Assembly (NCBI GenBank): GCA_037954235.1
Contig: JBBMOA010000018.1
Location: forward strand, 10,678,001-10,742,000
Length of the DNA: 64,000 nucleotides
Direction of reading: 5' to 3'
Source of the DNA: Aulostomus chinensis
Lineage: Eukaryota > Chordata > Actinopteri > Syngnathiformes > Aulostomidae
Position 1 is the first letter of the stretch. Each line of letters starts with the position of its first letter. The position numbers and the translations under genes are program-made. Shown here piece by piece: positions 20,801 through 33,983 of the stretch. Under the pieces are notes generated by a model. It made no database searches, had not been told where the DNA came from, and saw only the letters and a list, made by a program, of their open reading frames with translations.

Positions 20801-23800
20801 CAGCGCTCACATTAGCCTCCTGCAATGACGCACCGGCCCACCTGTCTATCTTACGCGCCGTCTCACCCTCACTCGTGAACAACCCTGAGATACTTGAACT
20901 CTTTTGCTCTACAGCTTATAAAGGGAGCTATTTGTATACCATTACTGACAGTGTTAATATGCATGCTAAGTTAGCATCAAACTTACAAATAGTTCCTTTA
21001 AGACAAGCCTCAAGGGCACTTGATGTCCTTTTATGTCTCTTGAATAGGAGAGCAGGGAAAGAGGCTTCAGATCAACACCTCAGCGTAAAGTGCCTATGCC
21101 CTTGCACCTTCCGTTGAGCCTGTCACTCTTCTTCACATCTATTTGTCAGTGACCCCATAGAGGACTTACAACGTGGATGTTGCTAACATAAGATTGTCTG
21201 CAAAGGTTAGTAACAACCCTCACAGTCAGCATGGCTGGGTCCTAAAAACAGCCCGGCTTTTCCTGTACAGCAACATGCACCCACATTTGGATTTAGAAAG
21301 TCATTCTTCTGGCTGAGATACATTTACATGACCAAGTATGACCCTTAGAAATAAAACAAATCTGTATTGTATATGTGATTTCTCTGAATGAAAATTCCAA
21401 AGAGACACCAGTTTTCCCACAATCCGTTGGACACTCTGATACAGTACCTCTCATTTGGAAAAACTTTCACACAGCCACTTTGGAGGGATGTGGATGTCTC
21501 TGAGCCCCCAGAACGAGCAACAGTCAATACCTTAAAATAGGAGGCAGCCATTCCCCTCCTCTGTCCGTCTTCTGACCCATTGTGGAGCTATTTCTGACTG
21601 TGGGGGAGAACTAGCTTCACAAGCTGCAACACCTGTTACCATCCGTGGCCTCCTCTCACCACACCCTGTGGAAGTTCTCCTCCTCCAGTCCTTGCTTTTA
21701 GAAAGAATTGTATATTTCTATAGCTGTTTTGCATTAATTAGGCTTTGTTATCAGTCTATCGCAAAGCTCCTCTAAAGCTTGTGTGTTTTATTTAAATCCT
21801 TTGCTATTTTACAAAGCTGTGGTTATGTAAAAATATCATCCCCCGTGTTTAAATTTGGATGAAATCTTTCCAGTGGAACCCCTCTGGCCTTCAGTTAAGG
21901 TTGCCTGTATCCCTCAGTACTCAGGACAAATCCTCTGACTGGGGTTTCCGGCTGTGCCACCCTCATCATGTTCAGTTTAATTCAATTTACCTCCACTGTG
22001 TTGCAAGCAGAACATGATCCGAGGATTTTACACGCCCTGGGGTTTTACCCAATATATATATAGTGGAAGTGCACGTGGTACCAGCACACACATTCAGGCC
22101 TACTTGCACACTGGGTAATTCAAGTTTGTATGCTTGAGTGCACAATACATACCGTGTTTTTACTTTTACTGATTTGATCTGGACTTTCCACCTCTGTATT
22201 TAGTCTGTACAGTTAATATTCGTGGGTTAACAGTTCTTAAATCGACTGACATTATTCCAGAAGATTGAACAGGATCTATAGTTGAAGCATGACTTACTCA
22301 GGCGCTGAGGCAGCGGTAGGCTTAAATCACAAACATTCTTGGTGTATGTGCCGCTGCCACCGGAATGTTTCTCCAAACTGATTGAGCGTTGTGTGGCAAC
22401 GGGCTCAGTGAGGACACGTGGCCCAGGGCACATATGTCGGGAGTTCTATTCCCCTGGCGCCTGTAGGGTTAATTTTGAGCGCTGATGCAAGGCCGGCCAT
22501 CCACGGGCAACACTACCTCTCTGATCTTTGCGGAGCTGTGTTCCAGGGCCTCAATTAGGGATCGACAAGAGTGTAAGGTGTTAACAAGTTCACGGCAGTT
22601 AAGGCCCACTCAAGAGGCTGTTGCTAAAAGACACAGCTCTTAGGGATGAGTCAGGTTACAGGGGCTCGAGGAGGCTGCAGGTGTGCTCCATAGACACCAG
22701 CCTGATCCCTGTAACCTCCAGCTAGAGGAGAGTTCTCTCTGACTGACAGAAATCTCTTCCTCATGGTGGTCACATCACGTGCCAAAGCTTCATTCAGTGT
22801 CCGTGAGGATAACGTAACGCAGTTTTTGCCCGTGCGAGGTTTCTCTTCAGCACAATTTGACAGGCAGCCAACCTGCACCACGGAGTGTGTGACAGACGAA
22901 AAACCGACAGAAATTTATCACAAATATTGCTATGGTTTTTAAAATGTATTCAAATGAAAGAAGTGTTCTCCTTCAAGAAGAATGACAAATTAAAGGAGTG
23001 ACAGACATGAAATGCAAACAGTGAAATTAAATTTTTTTCTTCATTTTGATAACCTGATATCCTTATACACAGGAGGTGCTAACCCAAGGTGGCCTCAAAA
23101 TATTTTAGAATATAATATTAAATTAAATCCAATCGTGTTCCTGCTTATATATCTAAATACACGGCAACATTACGGATCCTTTTCAGGATTGCAGTATTAC
23201 TCATGCCCTCCTTTCAGTCCGGCTGCTAACCTTTTTGGTTTCTCTTGTTCTCGTACCGTGCTGGGAGCAACATTACACAGTCTTATTTTTAGCAGGTTGA
23301 CTCAGGGAGAATCAGTGGTGCTGCGTTGTGTGTTTCTGCTGCCACACTGCAAAGCAGCATCTGTCGGGGTCTCAATTAAAGCATGAGTTATATAATGTTC
23401 CATTGCAGGGGTCTTTAGAGATTGCTGTGCAATGGTAGAACTGTTCTGTTTGGCGTCCCTGTGGTGAGATGTGCTATCAAATCTCCCGCAGTGACTAAGT
23501 GAAATGAGGAGGAACCAGTGTGACTCCAGCTCTTTTCATCACACAAATGCATCTTATTTCTGGTGTATTAATGCTGAAATTGTTTCCTTCAGGCTTGTAG
23601 ACAAACAGGCTGTGGATGACGCCATCAGTTTAGACCAAACCAACATGCTCTTCTGATGTTTGGCCAGGAACCATTAAAGGCATTGGTCACATGGTTTCCA
23701 GGTTTACTCTCTGTTAGCGCACCAAGAGAGCACTGTCACCTGAGAGGGCTAAGTCTCTTCTCTTTAATTTAATGAATAGAATATTTCAGAGTAGACACAC

Positions 23801-26800
23801 ACTGATGTCATTTGACACTTTTGTCCTGTCAAACCTTTTGTTCTGTACAGGAAAGAAGAAGGAATGGCATCCACTATAGTTTTTCATAGAAATAACAGGA
23901 CAGAAAAGGAATGAGATGTTTGCCTTGGAGAAGCAGAAATTCCCCTTCTTACTCTTTCTCTCAGGAAGAAGTTAGGTTTAGGAAAAGTCCTGGCACAGGT
24001 TACACTCAAACCTTTCAGCAAACTTCACCCGCAAGAAAAACAATCTCATTAAATCATTAAAGTGTTGTTGTGAAAGTTATGCTGGGACGCTGCTGGTTCC
24101 GTCACAGTATCATTGCATGCATTTTGACCAATTAGAGGACATATGGGTGTGGTTTAGGAAGCCACTGTTCAAAACAGTGTTGGCTTCTGAAAAGGTTAGC
24201 GTAGCTGCTACAGCCACAGTCTCTGGACAGCGTTATCCACTTGAAAGAAAGGGGCGGAATGACACTGATGGCTTTTTCTTGAAGGGAAAGATGCTTTTGC
24301 TCTTCTTCTGATTAATTTTTACTTTTATGTCAGTTCATTGAAGTTTACCCATGATAGAAAAAGGAAAGACAGATAGTTCTTGCAAGCATTAACCAAGAGT
24401 TTTACCAAATGTCTGACAGCGTTTATGAGCGATAATTAAATAAATCAAGAGTAAAATGTAGGATTTAATTTAAACGACATTTGCAAGGACACATGCATTT
24501 GTTCTTTTAGTTCTGGCACTGAATCTCAATCATCTTAAAGCCAGAAAGTGAGATTATGAGAGCGTGCTTGAGTCTTTCCTTCAACATGGCTTTGTGGCTC
24601 TTATTACTTGCTGCCCTGGTCACCTTCTTACCATCTTATTAGCTAAACTTTAGTGCTAATACAAAAACAGACTTCTTATGTGGAAAAAAATAACCCAGAC
24701 AGCAAATCTGGTGGATTTCTGCGTGTATAAGGAGAGATCTATTTTGCACCAGTCACTTCTGGATTTTTGTGATGGTTATTATGCCATTGACAGGCCCACA
24801 GGTTCTTCAACTGAACGCTTAGAAATGTTTTAAAGAGATCTGACAGCGCCTTTGATTTGGTTTACATTTCTATCTGCCCGACATGCAGTTTGATTGGACT
24901 TTCCATCACAAGGCAGATTTATTTTGTAAACTGAGCATCACTAGCATATCCTGAGATGGAACATGCTGTGTTTATGTGACAAGATCAGAATTCTGATTAT
25001 AGATAATCATCCTACTACGGACATGCTTTTGAAATTCGCAGAGAGCTCCATGGAGGGGGTGGAGTCTGGACGCCAAGGTCCAAAACCCCTCAGGGCATGG
25101 AGGTGTGAAAGCGGAAGACTTCCCAACTGCTCCTATATATAGCTGATAGCCGTAGCAGGTTTGTCTGAACTGACTGTGTGAAAGGCAGCGGAGGGAGGCT
25201 TGTTCTGAGACCCGTGCACACAAGGACAGGTCTGATAAGTTGGTGATAGGCGGGTAAATATAGAAGAGAAAAGACAGAGGATTGCACATCATTGTCTCAT
25301 CTGTATTACCGACCGGTTGCCCTCTCTCAACTCTCTTATCTTTGCCGTTGTTGTAAAGCTGGTGGTGATGCCAAACAAATGTCTTTGTCTGTTTATTTTC
25401 AGGGTTTGCGTTCTATATTAAGAGTTGATTGTACTAACAGCTGTGATCTAAGTAATCGGATAGGTTCAAAACTGGACATGACACAACGGTGAGCGGATAT
25501 GTTCTCTTGGCTTCACTGTCATTCTCAATCACACACATACAGAGAGAGAGAGATTGTCGACTAGTTAAATACCATCATGTTCATTCCTCATCTTATCCTC
25601 CTCACACGTTTAGGAAATCCTTGAGAAAAACCCCAAACTGTCGTGTCTACGTGTGTATGGAGAGATAAACTGGCTTAGGCCAAAAGAAGATAAAAACTTT
25701 TAAAACAGAAAGTGATACATTTGAATTTTCCTCAGTATACATTTGGATAAAAGCTGATTCTATTTCATCCTTTTTGTGTAATTTTTGTATTTTTAAGAAA
25801 AAGTACTTCAAAAATATGATGGTGCAATTGATTTTCAGTGCAAACACAGACAGCGTGAACCAGACGTTGCTATTTCTACTTGAACAGGGAACCTTTTGCT
25901 AGTACATTCAGAACTAAAAGTGCTCAGAGAGCTAAGACCTCAACCGAGGCCTACTTTCAGCTTCTGGTGCTTCTGTTGTGTGTGGTGCTCCTGTAGTGTG
26001 ACAGGGTGGTGAAACCTGATCGTATTTGGATTTTGCAAGAAGGAGTAAACTAACGCATGCAGCGCTGTGCGACTATCGCTTCCTGTGTCCACAAGGTGAT
26101 GCTGGACAGCACGCGCTTGCTACGCACCTCACACGAAGACAACACAGTGTCTTTCTCAATGAATGAAAGTTGAACTCTAGTTCTATTAATCCAGGCAAAG
26201 ATCGTGCTGGAGAAAAGCGTATTTGATGACTTTTGAGACAAATTTCTCTACCGCCCAGCCACCAGGGTCCGTTGTAGCTGCAGCTAACTAGCAAGCAGCC
26301 ATGATGGTGAATGTCTGGAGCTCTGTAAAGTACTGAAAGAGGAGAGAAGTTGTCTGTCTGCTTGTCTGCCAGTAGGAACGATGGACAATAAGGGCACTTT
26401 TCAAAGTTGGTGTGTTCCTTTAATTCTATTAAGAGAAATTAGAGAAAGAGATGTACGAGAAGCAGCAGAAGATCATCATGATCAGAAAACACAAACTGAT
26501 AATGACATCTCATCTATTATTAAGATGAAGTACACTGGTTGAAATGGAAAAAACAACATGGTTTGCCTCGGAGTTTTATCTAATATGACTGGTTACCATC
26601 AAGCTTTGTGATCAAACTGTCATTTAATTGTTTTTCATTAAATCTGGATGCCTGGATCTTTTTGCATGACTTCTTTATCAGAGCATTAAATAGACAATGA
26701 GGCCTTAAACTGAGTGTGTTTTTGTTTGTGTTGTTTTTACAGAGGAGGAAGACTTCACCTCAGTCCTCAGAGACAGATCTCACATCGATGAGACGCTGCG

Positions 26801-28692
26801 ACTTGCAACTGAGGAAAAAGCAGCGGATTATGCAGGTGAAAGTGAGAAATTTCATGATTGTTTTGTGATATGACCCAAAATGGTGGGTACTGGAATAGAA
26901 ATGTGTACGTGTCACACGTCACTGATGACCAACTTGTCCTTCAGCGGCTATACAGAGGTTGCGGAAGATCTACCACACGTCCATCAAACCGATGGAGCAG
27001 GCTTACAAGTACAATGAGCTGAGGCAGCACGAGATCTCAGGTGAGGCGTTGGCGTCATCTGCTGCTCTTGGATTTGTTGTGTGGGTTTTTTTGTTTGGGT
27101 TGCTTTGGTTTGTTTGTACATACACACCAGACATATAGAATATCTCCACAATAAACTCATTCGTTGCAGCGGGATCCTTCATCTTTCAGTGTCTTGACAC
27201 TTGTAGATTTTTGTTTTTAGTTTAGGGCTCTCATTCAGACCTATTTGTGATTTTAAATAGCACAAGTGCAGCTGCCATTGTTGTCAGCTGTGGATTGTGT
27301 GACATCACAAATCCTCCCTGACGATCTCTGGATTCGATCTCAGACATTCTAACTGTCATCTCGACTGGTGTGCTGCCCCCAAATCTCTGTATGTATGTCT
27401 GCTTGTATTCTGTCCTTATCTCTGATGCGACCTACAGGCACATCCCACACTTCACTCCGAGACCCCAGACTTCTAACACAGCGCTGTACTTCCTCGAGGC
27501 ACCAGCAGTGCACACACCAAGTCTGACATTGATTGGATGAGTAGTTTTTGACATCATGGAGTCACAGATATACAGACATTTAGATTGGAACAGGGATACC
27601 CAAATGTTTTACATTAGTGGACTAAAACTCAGATTAAAAACACATATCGTGTTGTTAAAAAGCCTTTTGCTTGTGTACCACTGTCTTCTGCGTTCACTTG
27701 TGCAAAACTAATGTCCTGCTCAAAGTGTCTCTCAGATACCTCCTTAAATTATGAAAAAAAAAAATCTAGTAATCAGAGATCTTCATATTCAAAGAGGTTT
27801 TTGCCTTTGTACTCAGAGTTACTTACAGTGCAATTTACATATACTTTTTTTGTAAGAGCTGTTATTAATATTAATATTAATTCACAATCATTATTTATTT
27901 TTTGAACTTGAGTCATCTGGAAACCCAAATGAAGCCTCATCTTGGGCCAAATAAGAATGAAATAAAAGAAACAGGCATCATATTTAGAGGTGATTTGTAG
28001 ACGGCAAACCTGACGGCCGTGACCTCCACATGGAATTAGACATTTTAGACTAAAAATACTGAAAAAGTCTTGCATCAGTCACCAGTAGGATTCTAGATCT
28101 CCTGCCCCTTCAAATACATCGTCACCCCCCCCCACACACACTCACCACCTCATTGAGCTCTCCTTCACCACCCATTTCCTTCACTTCTCCACCCCTTCCT
28201 GTCCTTCCCCCACCCCCTCCATTCCCCTCATTTAACAGCCTACCCTGGACGAACCCTGGGGGAGTCAGCCACAGGTGCGTGTGGGTGGGGCTTACCTATG
28301 CATGGCACTGCCTAAAGTGCTCAGCGCCCCCCCCCCCCCCCCACTTCATTTATCTTCATATATATGTTAAATTATGAATCATGTGCTGCTCTCTCTCTAT
28401 GGGATTTCAAGCGTGGGTCACAGCAGGCCGGAGTGATCCATGTCTGAAAGCATCAACCCCAAAGAAGCATTGCAATATCATTCATATCTTTAATCATCAT
28501 TAAATTCTGTGTCATAATCATTTCTCTACCATTTTGGATGGCAGTGTTAAATTAAATTAATTCAATTGAATTAAACTTGATGACTCAGTAATGTGACATT
28601 GTGTTTTTTCCTAAGGAGACGGAAACATTTCATTGAGTCAGACATCAAAAGTAAAAAGGGAATTGATGTTTATATCTAGGACAACAATAGTT

Positions 28693-28738
<46 letters not shown>

Positions 28739-31507
28739 TTGTTAATGTCCATGCAGCATACTTGAATGAAATTCTCTGGTATCTTTCAACCTGGGTTAGG
28801 GCGTATTTTTTATGTTTTTGGGTCAAAATGATAGTTAAGAACCAGCGTATTTTTGTTTCATTGGGCTAATACTAAAGAAGAACTACTGACGTTCTGGGAA
28901 TTTGTCCATATTAAATTCAGTCCACTAAAAGCATTTGTTTTTGCTGCTTACAGGCTGCAAAAATCCAAACGATTTTATCCCTTTCATTTTGAACCAAACA
29001 CATAGAAATATGAATATTTCCTGTAGACACTACAAATTAGGTAGTTGTGAATGTGGGGGTTGCATGTGCAGTTCTGGCTTCAGCAAACAATGAAAAGGCT
29101 GGAGGAGGGGACAGTGGTGGGAAAGGGTGGTGAGAGTTTGGCGAGGAGTGAAGTTAAGATGTTTTTTCAGCCAAAACTTCTTTTGTCCCTCTCTTTTTTG
29201 ATTGTTTTTGTTGGTTTTCAATTTTTTGCTCATCTTTGGCTGAATTCATTCAGGTTCGGACAACAGAGCTTACCTGTACCCTACCACCCCAAAGCCACGT
29301 CCACTCACACCACTCGTTCTCGCTCTCTCTCTCTCTCATTCTCTCTCTCTCTCTCCTACACACACACACACACACGTCAGCCTGCTTTAAAACACACAGC
29401 TTGCTTTAAAAGCTTTGCACTCTTGAGTTTAAGGACACCACTATCAAATATGCTTAACAGCTTTGTCTTTTCCCTCCGGAGAGCTTCTTGTTTTTACTTG
29501 TTTAACTGATTATTTCTGTAACACACAGTGGTTTGCCCAATGCAAAAGAAGTTGCTGATTAATTTTGTCTTGCTTTGCTTGTGCATTCTCGGTGTGTCTC
29601 AGAATTTAAAGTTAATCCCAGAATACATTTTTTGGATGGATTGTTATTTTGGTAAAAGTATCCTTTCATGAGGCACAAGAGGAGAATGCAGCCAAGTTTG
29701 AATCAGGTCAACAAAGAACAACTCAAGTTCTTCTTTATCAACAACAAATACAATTGATTGATTTGTCCAAATACCTTCATCTGAACTTGAGTCCGTCGTC
29801 ACGTAGCCATTCTAACATTTGAATCACCTCCATATTCATTGCCGTGCAGATGGAGAAATTACATCCAAGCCCATGGTGCTGTTCCTGGGACCCTGGAGTG
29901 TAGGGAAGTCCTCCATGATCAACTACCTTCTGGGCTTGAACGACAGCCCCTATCAGCTCTACACCGGTAGCTTTATTTTCTTTTTCAATGAGTAGTAAAT
30001 GTATGCTGTAATCTTTTTCGTCATAACTCAGGATTAGCTTTCTGTACGAATACCTAAAAAAGAAGTAAACCTAGAATAAATCCATTAGCGAGGCAGCAGA
30101 TTTATCTAAATGCTGCAGGGTAGCAAGAGCGAGTCATAATGGGTATAAAGTAGATAGATACTATCAGAGATTTAGTTGAATTAGCTCACCAATCTCTGGT
30201 AACCTTGTAACCCTTGATCAATTCTTTGGTATCTACTCCTGGGATCAATTCAGATTTGTTGCATGTGTGCTTTTTCCCTCAGTCTATTCACGCTAATCTC
30301 TTTTCCCCTGTGAATCCTCAGGAGCTGAGCCTACTACCTCTGAGTTCACGGTAATTATGCACGGGGAGAAGATCCGCTCTGTCGAGGGTATTGTTATGGC
30401 AGCAGACAGCTCTCGCTCTTTTTCTCCCCTGGAGAAGTTTGGTCAAAACTTCCTTGAAAAGCTGATTGGAATAGAGATGCCTCACAAGTTGCTGGAACGC
30501 GTGACCTTTGTAGATACTCCCGGAATCATCGAGAACCGCAAGCAGCAGGAGAGAGGTAAACCAGAGAAAACCATCAGAAAAGTTTCAGATGTCAAAGATT
30601 TGATTTATTATAGTAATTGATGTGTCTGAGAGATGTTCAAATACAAAGCACCTCAAGATTCAGTCACATCTTTTTCCTCGTCCTCCTCCATCAAGGCTAT
30701 CCCTTCAATGATGTGTGCCAGTGGTTCATTGACCGTGCTGACCTGATCTTCGTGGTTTTTGATCCCACCAAGCTGGACGTTGGTCTGGAGCTGGAGATGC
30801 TCTTCCGGCAGTTAAAGGGTCGTGAGTCCCAGATCCGCATCATCCTGAACAAGGCTGACAACCTGGTTACCCAGGACTTAATGAGGGTATATGGAGCACT
30901 CTTCTGGAGCTTAGCACCCCTCATCAATGTGACCGAACCCCCGCGTGTCTACGTCAGTTCCTTCTGGCCTTATGATTATGCACCTGACACCAGCCGTGAC
31001 CTCTTCAAACGAGAGGAAATCTCCCTTCTGGAAGATCTTAACCAGGTCATTGAAAACCGCATGGAGAACAAGATTGCCTTCATCCGCCAGCACGGCATCC
31101 GTGTGCGCATCCATGGCCTGTTGGTGGATCGTTACGTCCAGACCTTTAAAGAGAAGATGAGCTTCTTCAGCGACCCTGAACTAGTCTTCAAGGAGATCGT
31201 GGATGACCCTGACAAGTTTTACATTTTCAAATCCATCCTTGCCAAGACCAATGTCAGCAAGTTTGACCTTCCCAACCGTGATGCTTACCGTGACTTCTTT
31301 GGCATCAACCCAGTCACCAACTTCAAACCGCTGGCGTCTCAGTGCTCTTATATTGGAGGCTGTCTGCTGGATAAGATTGAGAAGGCAATCACCAATGAGC
31401 TGCCGGCCCTTCTAAGCAGCATTAACTCAGGCAAACAGCCTGGCCTGTCCTCCTGTGAGGCTACCGGCTGTGGAGAGAAGCCGAAAAATCGCTACCGGAA
31501 GAACTGA
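17752..31507 (+). CDS. srl: Sarcalumenin (complete gene, short-form product, 6 coding exons)
   Basis: The coding exons are 17752-17812, 26743-26835, 26945-27040, 29850-29966, 30322-30555 and 30696-31507. They total 1413 nt, or 470 aa, against 473 for the mammalian 53-kDa form. Sarcalumenin is a glycoprotein of the sarcoplasmic reticulum lumen that supports calcium handling with the SERCA pump. It has a dynamin/EHD-like GTPase fold. The signal peptide is residues 1-20 (MKGTISVCCFVSLLLLQATA). The P-loop GPWSVGKS is at 97-104, DTPG at 187-190 and NKAD at 252-255. NVT at 278 is a likely glycosylation site. It ends NRYRKN, close to the mammalian NRYRKH. The acidic exon of the mammalian 160-kDa form was not found. 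The start is set by the signal peptide and the promoter just upstream. Confidence 0.97.
17813..26742 (+). other. srl: srl intron 1
   Basis: An 8.9-kb intron. No glutamate-rich coding block, RNA gene or clear transposon was seen. CACGTG boxes occur near 22071, 22423 and 22784. The longest ORF (23012-23386) is hydrophobic, lacks splice logic and resembles nothing known. Regulatory elements are plausible in so long a first intron but none can be assigned. Confidence 0.75.
26743..26835 (+). CDS. srl: srl coding exon 2
   Basis: Encodes residues 21-51: acidic EEEDFTSV, then the conserved LRDRSHIDETLRL. Acceptor tacag, donor CAG|gtgaaa, phase 1 at both ends. Confidence 0.95.
26945..27040 (+). CDS. 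srl: srl coding exon 3
   Basis: Encodes residues 52-83 with IQRLRKIYHTSIKPMEQAYK and YNELRQHEIS, nearly identical to mammals. Acceptor ttcag, donor CAG|gtgagg. Confidence 0.97.
27041..29849 (+). other. srl: srl intron 3
   Basis: Contains poly-C (28327-28342) and an (AT)n array at 28695-28735. A MEF2-like ACTAAAAATACTG lies near 28051. No other gene or element was recognised. Confidence 0.75.
28695..28735. repeat. (AT)n microsatellite
   Basis: About 20 AT units in srl intron 3. Confidence 0.97.
29850..29966 (+). CDS. srl: srl coding exon 4 (P-loop)
   Basis: Encodes residues 84-122, including MVLFLGPWSVGKSSMINYLL with the nucleotide-binding P-loop at 97-104. Acceptor tgcag, donor CCG|gtagct. 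Confidence 0.97.
30322..30555 (+). CDS. srl: srl coding exon 5 (G3 motif)
   Basis: Encodes residues 123-200. It begins GAEPTTSEFTVIMHG and ends VTFVDTPGIIENRKQQER, with DTPG at 187-190. Acceptor ctcag, donor GAG|gtaaac. Confidence 0.97.
30696..31507 (+). CDS. srl: srl coding exon 6 (C-terminal half)
   Basis: The 812-nt terminal exon encodes residues 201-470. It contains WFIDRADLIFVVFDPTKLD, ILNKAD (G4) and an EHD-like helical region with FYIFKSILAKTNVSKFDLPN, and ends in TGA. Acceptor is atcaag, after a C/T-rich tract. Two adjacent stops (TGATGA) close the frame. Confidence 0.98.
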
Positions 31508-31990
31508 TGAACACAAAATAACTTGAGTAGGGGAAGTAAGGAGATAGAGGAGGTGATGAAAATGGCTCGGATGTAGGGCAACCCTGCTTTTGTTGGAACG
31601 CCTGTATTATTGAGGAGGCAGAGGAAAGGATATTAGTGTTTTTTTTCCCCTCAGGAGAATATGGGAGGTGCATCTGGGGACTGTGGGGATGAGGCAGATA
31701 GCGAGAGGGAAGGGTCATTGTTTGATAAGGCAGCTTAAGGATACTAGTGCTGAAGAAATGAGAACATGCCATTGTTCACTGAGTTTTGTTGAAATCCATG
31801 CCCTCCTCTTTCTCTTGCACAATTGCTGTGGACTGTCTGGGATTTGGGGCTTGGGAAAGAACTGATGTCAAGAAAAAATAAAAGATCATTTAGCGAAAAC
31901 ATTAATTGAAGACTGAAAGCAAATACCAGCTCTCTTGTCTGTGAATAAAACAGGAAATGGGAAACAGGTGTTGCAAATTTGTGTTGTAAA
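31508..31990 (+). other. srl: srl 3' UTR
   Basis: A short AT-rich trailer without coding potential. It contains AATAAA at 31877 and 31944. Its end is inferred from the GT-rich element near 31977. Confidence 0.6.
31944..31949 (+). terminator. srl: Likely poly(A) signal of srl
   Basis: AATAAA followed about 30 nt later by TTTGTGTTGT, a fair downstream element. An earlier AATAAA at 31877 and a later one at 32190 are alternatives. Confidence 0.5.
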
Positions 31991-33139
31991 ATCTTGAGAA
32001 ATGCATTACAACGGGTTGATTCCAAAAGCTTCAGATGTTTAAGGTAGCCTCTTTTTTTTTGTGGGTGCTATACAAAGGATTTGTGTTTGGGTAGTTATCC
32101 GAAATTTTACTCCTAGTTCAATAGTAACCCTGCATGATAGAGGTCACATTTTCATTAACAGTTATTCTTGATGCATGTACTTGCCTTCTAATAAACATGT
32201 AATATATCCTCATGTTACTGATACCTGGACAAACCCTGTCATGCAAAAACCAAAAAAAATAAGGCCTTTTATTCTTCGTTTTCTAAGCTCGTCAGTCTCG
32301 GTTGTTGACAACCTGTGAAATGAGCACTGTGATGGAAGCAGAGGTCAGGGTTCAAGGGTCAGAGTCTTCAGAGTGGGGTGGGTATGTTCCCTCTGCTTTG
32401 CTTCTTAACCTGTTCTTAATGTATTTGTTTGAGTATATAAATTGAATTCAATATTGTGTTATGATCTTCTTTTTTTTCCTTCGTCAATAAGCTTCCCAGC
32501 TTTTTCTAGCTGAACGACCATAAAGATTCACACCAAAGGAATGTGTTTGAATAATAGCTGAATTTATCCATTTGTTGCGCAGGTTAGAATTCTATTTATT
32601 GATTGTTCTGTGTAAAACTTCCAAATGGGCATTGAAGTAAGCTGTTTATATGTACTGAACCATTCGACGATGCAATTTTACAACCCCTCGCCACAAGATC
32701 ATTGATGACGTTTTGCTGGAGTGTTTCTGGTTTGCAAACGCTAGGCTGGAGGCAATAGAGAGGAGAAGTTGAAGTGGACTCATGAGTTGACCCCTGACCT
32801 CTGTGGAAAGATGCCAACCCTTACAACCATTGGAGTGCTACATGTCACAACTACAAGTTCTTATGCTAGCCTACCTCAATGAACTTCCTCGGAGTATGGC
32901 GTGGTAATCCTGCATACAGCAAAAGCTTGACACTTGGGAAATTCACTCTCAACACTGCACAATTTCTTAGCCGGGCACAGTAACTTCCTGTGTTGTAAGC
33001 AACATGGCTGGACAACTAGGAAATAATTGAGCCTGCCAAAGTCTGGCCCATAGCCTCTGCTAAACAACTGTCATGGGCTTTGTTTTTTGAATAAACAATA
33101 GAAAATAATCAGTGAGCTTTAGAGGTGCAAGGTAAGTGA

Positions 33140-33215
33140 TTGGATTACCATTAGGGAGAGCCGGGATATCTGTGTAAACTTTGTGCTAATCTTGGCTAAG
33201 CTAACTTCCTGTTCA
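33140..33215 (+). repeat. Fragment of a dispersed teleost repeat
   Basis: AGAGCCGGGATATCTG and CTAATCTTGGCTAAGCTAAC resemble a common fish repeat that I know as AGAGCCAGGCTAGCTG ... GCTAAGCTAAGCTAAC. Its class is uncertain and the copy is diverged. Confidence 0.4.
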
Positions 33216-33939
33216 ATATGTTGCTAGTGTGCACATTTTAGGGAGGTGTAGGTAACTATTGCTTCAAAAACACAGTCCTACTAAATCCAAGTACAGCTCC
33301 AAAAAGTTCATCAGAAACTCATGGACAAATGCACTTCCGGTTCCTTCTGTCTCCTCCCTCACTAACCCCAGAGAAAAGAGTCTTTCCCAACTAGACTCTG
33401 AGGCAGAATGCAAAAGATCTAACTCCAAAATGAGCTTAATTTTCTGTTTCTTTGAGTGCGAGTGCTCCACGGAATGTGTTTGGTATGTTTACGCTGCAGA
33501 TTCAGAAATGGCCACTAGAGAGTGCTGTGTAAAAGTGTAAAGTTCTACAGGCCACTAACACTCATCCAGGCAACAGTTTTAGTGGGATGATGGCAAAGGC
33601 TGACTGATGTTGTGTTTTTATTTTTGGTATTTTTTTTCTTCAGTATCTTAATTTATCTGTGATTTGGAATGGATGTGTGTCCCATTACAGTAGCTGCTGA
33701 GTCACTTTCTCTGTTTTAGTATAAAGATTTAAATCAATCTTAGCCCATTTGGAAGCTTGATCATCAAGAATAAAGATTTCTGATTGAACAGGTAAAATGA
33801 AATTTTGTGATTTTTGTTTTACTTAAAAGTAATCAATTTACATCTGTTTAATATGTTAATAGAGAGATTAATACTTGAAGCAAACTCTTTTCCCGTTTGT
33901 CTCACGCTAACTTTCTTCCACATCTCCACTCATGTTTCT

Positions 33940-33944
<5 letters not shown>

Positions 33945-33980
<36 letters not shown>
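33945..33980. repeat. (CT)n microsatellite
   Basis: About 18 CT units. Confidence 0.95.
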
Positions 33981-33983
<3 letters not shown>

